Made by a program: the position numbers and the translations under genes. Positions 13,122 through 15,637 of a stretch of 15,637 nt of DNA are shown here, in pieces. Source of the stretch: Methylococcales bacterium (GTDB lineage: Bacteria; Pseudomonadota; Gammaproteobacteria; Methylococcales; Methylomonadaceae); contig SHZG01000026.1 in NCBI GenBank assembly GCA_009692395.1, positions 1 to 15,637 of the forward strand, in the 5' to 3' direction. The notes under the pieces are model-generated. The model was not told the DNA's origin and did not search any database. It saw only the letters and a list, made by a program, of their open reading frames with translations. Within the stretch, counting starts at the first letter, position 1. Each line of letters opens with the position of its first letter.

Positions 13122-14153
13122 TTGAATAAGCCACTATTTTTAAAACTACTTAAACTTAAACAAAGACTAACATTATCTGATGTTGCAGAATATCTTTCTA
13201 AAATTTGGAGCGCAAATGTAACAGAAGCTGATGTGTTGCAATTTGCTTTAAATAGAGACTTAAAACTATCGATTTATTTTGTTAAGGAAACATGGGCAGC
13301 ACCTTGTCATGTTGTTCATTACAAAGAGACAGAATTAAAAGCCGCTTGTGCAAATAACATATACCCCGAAGAGTTGAACTGGCGTAAAGATTCAGTAGGA
13401 ATGGAGTTGGTTAGTTTAAAAATAGGGGATGATAAGTTTCTAAATATGCAAAAAAAAGAGTGGTCATCAATATCTGGTTTATGGGACTTACCTATGATTG
13501 ATGGTGACAGGTTAGAAATTGAACAAGCATGGCGCAATTTGACTGGAAGTCCTATTGTAACTCGTCCAAGCTGTTATGGGACTTTTCTTCAAGATGATAA
13601 CGGGATAATTTACCGACTTCGAGATGGAAGTAATATCAGCGACGCTCTAAATGAAAATAAAGCCAAACAGAATGCCTTAAGGCGTGAAGTTGCTATTAAC
13701 AATATTAGCAAGGAAAACGAAGAAAAATTATTCCAATTACTGGAGGAAGAACGGGAAGTGCGTATTAAAGAATGCCATAGTGATAGAGCCAAATTACCCG
13801 AAGATCATGTCTTAATTGTTCGTCTCGAAGCACTAGAGACGTTTGAACAGTTTATTAGCGATAATGAGTTAAAGACTGACACAGCAACAACACATACCAA
13901 CAACAAGCCGCCAATTATTCAACGTGTCAACGATTTTAATAAGTGCATGGCTCAAGTAATTTATGACTTTAATGAAGATAACGGCTATCAAGCGACAACA
14001 GTTGAGGAAGTTATAAATCGCCTGAAGCATAAACCACCGCATGACTTCATTATTAGCTGTTCAGATAACAAAATAAGTGTAGATGGCTCGACACCAAAAC
14101 CTATAGCGAACGTGGAACGCACTATAAAAGGATTGCGAAATCAGCAAAAATAA
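13122..14153 (+). CDS. Hypothetical island protein with a possible N-terminal helix-turn-helix
   Basis: I do not recognise a named family. The 343-residue soluble protein begins with a helical segment (RLTLSDVAEYLS...VTEADVLQFALNRDLKLSIYF, about residues 14-55). It looks like a DNA-binding or adaptor module of the kind seen in integrase-linked hypothetical proteins. The middle (about 180-250) is highly charged and probably coiled coil. The C-terminal part has an alpha/beta-looking stretch (PPHDFIISCSDNKISVDGS) and ends in a basic helix. There is no signal peptide or membrane segment. Start choice: TTG 13122 has GGAG 8 bases upstream; the alternative GTG at 13113 overlaps that GGAG and adds three residues. 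Its position directly behind the integrase suggests an island-specific regulatory or accessory role. Confidence 0.7.
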   Translation: MNKPLFLKLLKLKQRLTLSDVAEYLSKIWSANVTEADVLQFALNRDLKLSIYFVKETWAAPCHVVHYKETELKAACANNIYPEELNWRKDSVGMELVSLKIGDDKFLNMQKKEWSSISGLWDLPMIDGDRLEIEQAWRNLTGSPIVTRPSCYGTFLQDDNGIIYRLRDGSNISDALNENKAKQNALRREVAINNISKENEEKLFQLLEEEREVRIKECHSDRAKLPEDHVLIVRLEALETFEQFISDNELKTDTATTHTNNKPPIIQRVNDFNKCMAQVIYDFNEDNGYQATTVEEVINRLKHKPPHDFIISCSDNKISVDGSTPKPIANVERTIKGLRNQQK

Positions 14154-14171
14154 CTAGCTTAAATGTTGATT

Positions 14172-14223
14172 TTGACAATTAGCATAATCAAATTGCAATT
14201 AAGACAAACTATTAACAATTAGC
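14172..14223 (+). promoter_or_regulatory. Promoter/operator-like region upstream of the AlpA-like gene
   Basis: A consensus TTGACA (14172-14177) is followed after 16 bp by TGCAAT (14194-14199), a moderate -10 box. The 9-base sequence ACAATTAGC occurs at 14175-14183 and again at 14215-14223, exactly 40 bp apart. The perfect palindrome AATTGCAATT (14191-14200) lies between them. This looks like a small controlled promoter. Confidence 0.4.
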
Positions 14224-14253
14224 CAGTTTTATCTCTTACAACTCAATACGATA

Positions 14254-14288
14254 GCCTTACTTTTTTAAACAAACCGTAAGGCTTTTTT
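14254..14288 (+). terminator. Rho-independent terminator overlapping a ribosome binding site
   Basis: A 7-bp stem GCCTTAC/GTAAGGC (14254-14260 and 14276-14282) with a 15-base loop is followed by six T (14283-14288). The 3' arm contains TAAGG, the only Shine-Dalgarno-like sequence of the gene starting at 14289, so folding would also hide that site. Confidence 0.7.
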
Positions 14289-14510
14289 ATGACCGCTACA
14301 TCCACCCATACAACCTTGGGCGACTTTTGCCCAAAAAATACTTTTGCAATCCACCCCGACAATCCGCTGAAAGAGTCAGAGTTTAATTGGCTATTCAAAA
14401 ACCGCGAGGCTAATGGATTTAAAGAAGCGTTTGTAAAAGTCACCGCCAGAAACTTTCTGGTACATATCCCAACCTTCACACAATGCTTGGCTGATCGTAG
14501 AGGCGCGTAA
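14289..14510 (+). CDS. Small AlpA/excisionase-like DNA-binding protein
   Basis: This 73-residue protein starts at ATG 14289 with TAAGG 7 bases upstream inside a terminator hairpin. The pattern FAIHPDNPLKESEFNWLFKNREANGF...VKVTARNFLVHIPTFTQCL resembles the short winged-helix-like proteins (AlpA or excisionase type) that often accompany integrases in genomic islands. In these, an N-terminal helix-turn-helix is followed by a wing and a final helix. Such proteins bind DNA to control integrase expression or excision. The assignment rests on pattern recognition and genomic position. The end is as expected for such small proteins (about 70 residues). Confidence 0.6.
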   Translation: MTATSTHTTLGDFCPKNTFAIHPDNPLKESEFNWLFKNREANGFKEAFVKVTARNFLVHIPTFTQCLADRRGA

Positions 14511-14654
14511 ATCTGTATTGATTCGCGCTTATGCTATCGGCTACCAGTTGGGAAAATTGGACACAGATAGTCGTATCGCATAGTTAATGCGGGTTACAGT
14601 CAGAAATTACGCGGCTTACAGCCAAAAACTACAGTGATTTTATTGCTGGGCATA

Positions 14655-14695
14655 AAAAAAGCCCCGCGCTAACACTCATTAGCTGGAGCTTTTTT
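14655..14695. terminator. Strong hairpin terminator, bidirectional in form
   Basis: An A6 run and GC..CTAA arm (14655-14672) and the TTAGC..GCT6 arm (14679-14695) form a long, slightly imperfect stem with a 6-base loop (14673-14678). The T-run at the 3' side and the A-run at the 5' side allow termination in both directions. It separates the AlpA-like gene from the rha-type gene. Confidence 0.75.
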
Positions 14696-14747
14696 CTTAC
14701 GCTATTTTTCCATTCGACACGGTAATAATAGCACAACAGGAATAAAA

Positions 14748-14777
14748 GTGACGGCGGAGAAATACGCCATTATATGA
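14748..14777 (+). CDS. Possible 9-codon leader peptide overlapping the rha start
   Basis: A tiny frame GTG-TGA reads (M)TAEKYAII. AGGA at 14738-14741 sits 6 bases before the GTG, a good Shine-Dalgarno distance. Its stop TGA (14775-14777) overlaps the rha ATG (14774-14776) as ATGA. The rha gene has no well-spaced ribosome binding site of its own (GGAG lies 14 bases away, next to a GGCG/CGCC mini-hairpin). Translation of this leader could therefore deliver ribosomes to it. This is an inference from spacing only. Confidence 0.4.
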   Translation: MTAEKYAII

Positions 14778-15277
14778 AAACAACATCATCGAAAAATTTA
14801 ACACCGCTGATTATTCACGGTACTAACAGACATATTACCATTGACTCTCGAAGCATAGCCGAGGTATTCGAGCGACCACACAAAAATGTATTACAGACTC
14901 TAGATAGTTTAATCGAAGATGGCATAATCTCACGGCTAGAATCTATGCTGTCAGATTATGTGAAACGCGGCAAAACCTATCGTTGTTATGAACTCAATGA
15001 AGCAGGTTTTTTAAAAGCCATGCCTTTTATTGGTGGTAAACAATCTAAAGAAGGTCAGAAGCGATTAGTTGATGAATTCTTGAGTTTACGGCAACGCTTA
15101 GATAAACAATCTAAGGTGCGTGAATCACAAGCCTTTCAAATGGTTCGTTTGTCGGGTAAAGATGCCAGAAAACTTTTAACCGATGAAATTCAGACTTTTA
15201 TTGATTATGCCAAATCGAACGGCAGTAATAATGCCAAGATGTACTACATAAGCATAAAACAGCCTTCTAATTATTGA
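14774..15277 (+). CDS. Rha-family phage regulatory protein, truncated by frameshift
   Basis: This is a 167-residue reading frame. The N-terminal Rha domain (about 10-105) shows IDSRSIAEVFERPHKNVLQT, then YELNEAGFLKAMPFIGGKQS and LVDEFLSLRQRL, typical of phage Rha (pRha) regulators that interfere with growth of phages lacking integration host factor control, and of related anti-repressors. From about residue 126 (LSGKDARKLLTDEIQTFIDYA...NAKMYYIS) a second C-terminal module begins that is common in such proteins. It breaks off after MYYIS, and the rest is found in the next frame (15258-15470). The gene as read is therefore a truncated version of a roughly 230-residue protein. The start ATG 14774 overlaps a tiny leader frame. 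Confidence 0.75.
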   Translation: MKTTSSKNLTPLIIHGTNRHITIDSRSIAEVFERPHKNVLQTLDSLIEDGIISRLESMLSDYVKRGKTYRCYELNEAGFLKAMPFIGGKQSKEGQKRLVDEFLSLRQRLDKQSKVRESQAFQMVRLSGKDARKLLTDEIQTFIDYAKSNGSNNAKMYYISIKQPSNY

Positions 15278-15470
15278 CTCTAAAGCCTCAGAAGTTCGTG
15301 AATTGATAACACCCATACAATTATCAACGCTGCAAACGGCTGAATTGACTGCTACGTCTGTTTTGACTCAAGGCATGGAACACAATGTGTATTACAAAGA
15401 TATTTTTCAGCACATGAAAAAAGAGTTAGAAATATTTGTGGCTGGCAGAAGTAAAGTTCTGGATGTCTAG
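15258..15470 (+). pseudogene. Displaced C-terminal part of the Rha-type regulator
   Basis: In the +1 frame the DNA is open from 15258 to TAG 15468-15470. It reads NSLLIIDSKASEVRELITPIQLS..., then AELTATSVLTQGME, VYYKDIFQHMKKELEIF and VLDV. This is the expected continuation of the C-terminal module of the preceding gene, which stops at 15277. The shift must lie between 15258 and 15274; one extra A in the AAAA run at 15256-15259 would explain it, as would two missing bases. A sequencing error is possible. Confidence 0.75.
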
Positions 15471-15493
15471 CTATGGCAGATACTAGACAAAAG

Positions 15494-15637
15494 GGTAGTG
15501 GGTTAAATCTGTGATGATAGATTAAAATCACGGGCAGAATAAAATCACACTTACCTAAAAGACCTTATGAGCTGCTACCAAGAAATCACCTGTCCATTCT
15601 GTAAAAGTAACCAGATTGGCAAGTCAGGACGCAATGC
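15494..15637 (+). mobile_element. Left end of an IS1-type element (continues beyond window)
   Basis: The InsA-like gene starts at 15567. The region before it (15494-15566) is non-coding and begins with GGTAGTGGGTTAAATC, which I take as a possible left terminal repeat. It also contains two copies of TAAAATCAC (15523-15531 and 15540-15548), 17 bp apart. The opposite end and the target duplication are outside the window, so the exact boundary is uncertain. Confidence 0.4.
15567..15637 (+). CDS. IS1-family InsA-like protein, N-terminus only
   Basis: The frame from ATG 15567 reads MSCYQEITCPFCKSNQIGKSGRNA and runs off the window. CPFCKS...IGKSGRN is the N-terminal zinc-finger start of IS1-family InsA/transposase proteins (CPxCxSxxIxKNG in many members), which bind the element ends. 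Only about 24 residues are visible, so intactness and subgroup cannot be judged. Confidence 0.7.
   Translation, partial: MSCYQEITCPFCKSNQIGKSGRN

Noticed and set aside
14461..14583. Open frame +1 to the AlpA-like gene (AWLIVEARKSVLIRAYAIGYQLGKL...) that could be a frameshifted extension
   Set aside because: The 73-residue frame has the length and end expected for such proteins, and I cannot show that the other frame is translated; kept only as a possibility of decay.
11858..15637. Second att copy of the tRNA-Lys 3' end
   Set aside because: I looked for a repeat of the T-arm/acceptor sequence to the right of the tRNA and found none in this window; it may lie beyond.
1..15637. CRISPR array, toxin-antitoxin pair or defence operon
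   Set aside because: The only regular repeats are within tolA and have no spacers; no paired small toxin/antitoxin genes or defence domains could be recognised.

Overview
The window looks like a chromosomal segment of a gammaproteobacterium. The ybgC-tolQ-tolR-tolA-tolB-pal-cpoB cluster is followed directly by queE, queC and a tRNA-Lys gene, which is a gammaproteobacterial arrangement also known from Pseudomonas. The DNA is A+T-leaning, and IS fragments lie at both edges. I cannot name the genus; an IS-rich sulfur- or methane-oxidising gammaproteobacterium would fit.

Left part (1-4620). The 3' end of an IS630-type transposase gene and a scrap of an IS3-type element, including its probable terminus, precede a MoxR AAA+ ATPase / DUF58 pair. 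A REP-like palindromic repeat separates that pair from a convergent two-gene unit on the minus strand. That unit encodes a CPBP (CAAX-like) membrane protease, read first, and an ArsM-like SAM methyltransferase. A YcgL-domain gene follows on the plus strand.

Middle part (4682-11857). This is the Tol-Pal envelope operon. YbgC is a hotdog thioesterase. TolQ, TolR and TolA form the inner-membrane, proton-driven motor. TolB and the lipoprotein Pal form the outer-membrane side, and CpoB is a periplasmic coordinator. The genes overlap or sit a few bases apart, except for a hairpin-bearing gap between tolA and tolB. TolA carries thirteen 45-bp tandem repeats. queE and queC (7-deazaguanine/queuosine pathway) continue the same run, and a tRNA-Lys(UUU) gene with its own promoter closes the core block.

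Right part (11858-15637). This is a mobile region beginning at the tRNA 3' end. It holds a tyrosine integrase, an unrecognised 343-residue protein, a small AlpA-like DNA-binding protein, and a phage Rha-type regulator broken by a frameshift. The start of an IS1-type element runs off the window. Several small regulatory structures lie here: a terminator whose 3' arm contains the next gene's ribosome binding site, a 9-codon leader ORF overlapping the rha start by ATGA, a long inverted repeat behind the integrase gene, and short direct repeats. No complete defence system or other novel multi-gene system is visible. The most interesting points are the island insertion site, the small regulatory structures in the island, and the TolA repeat expansion.
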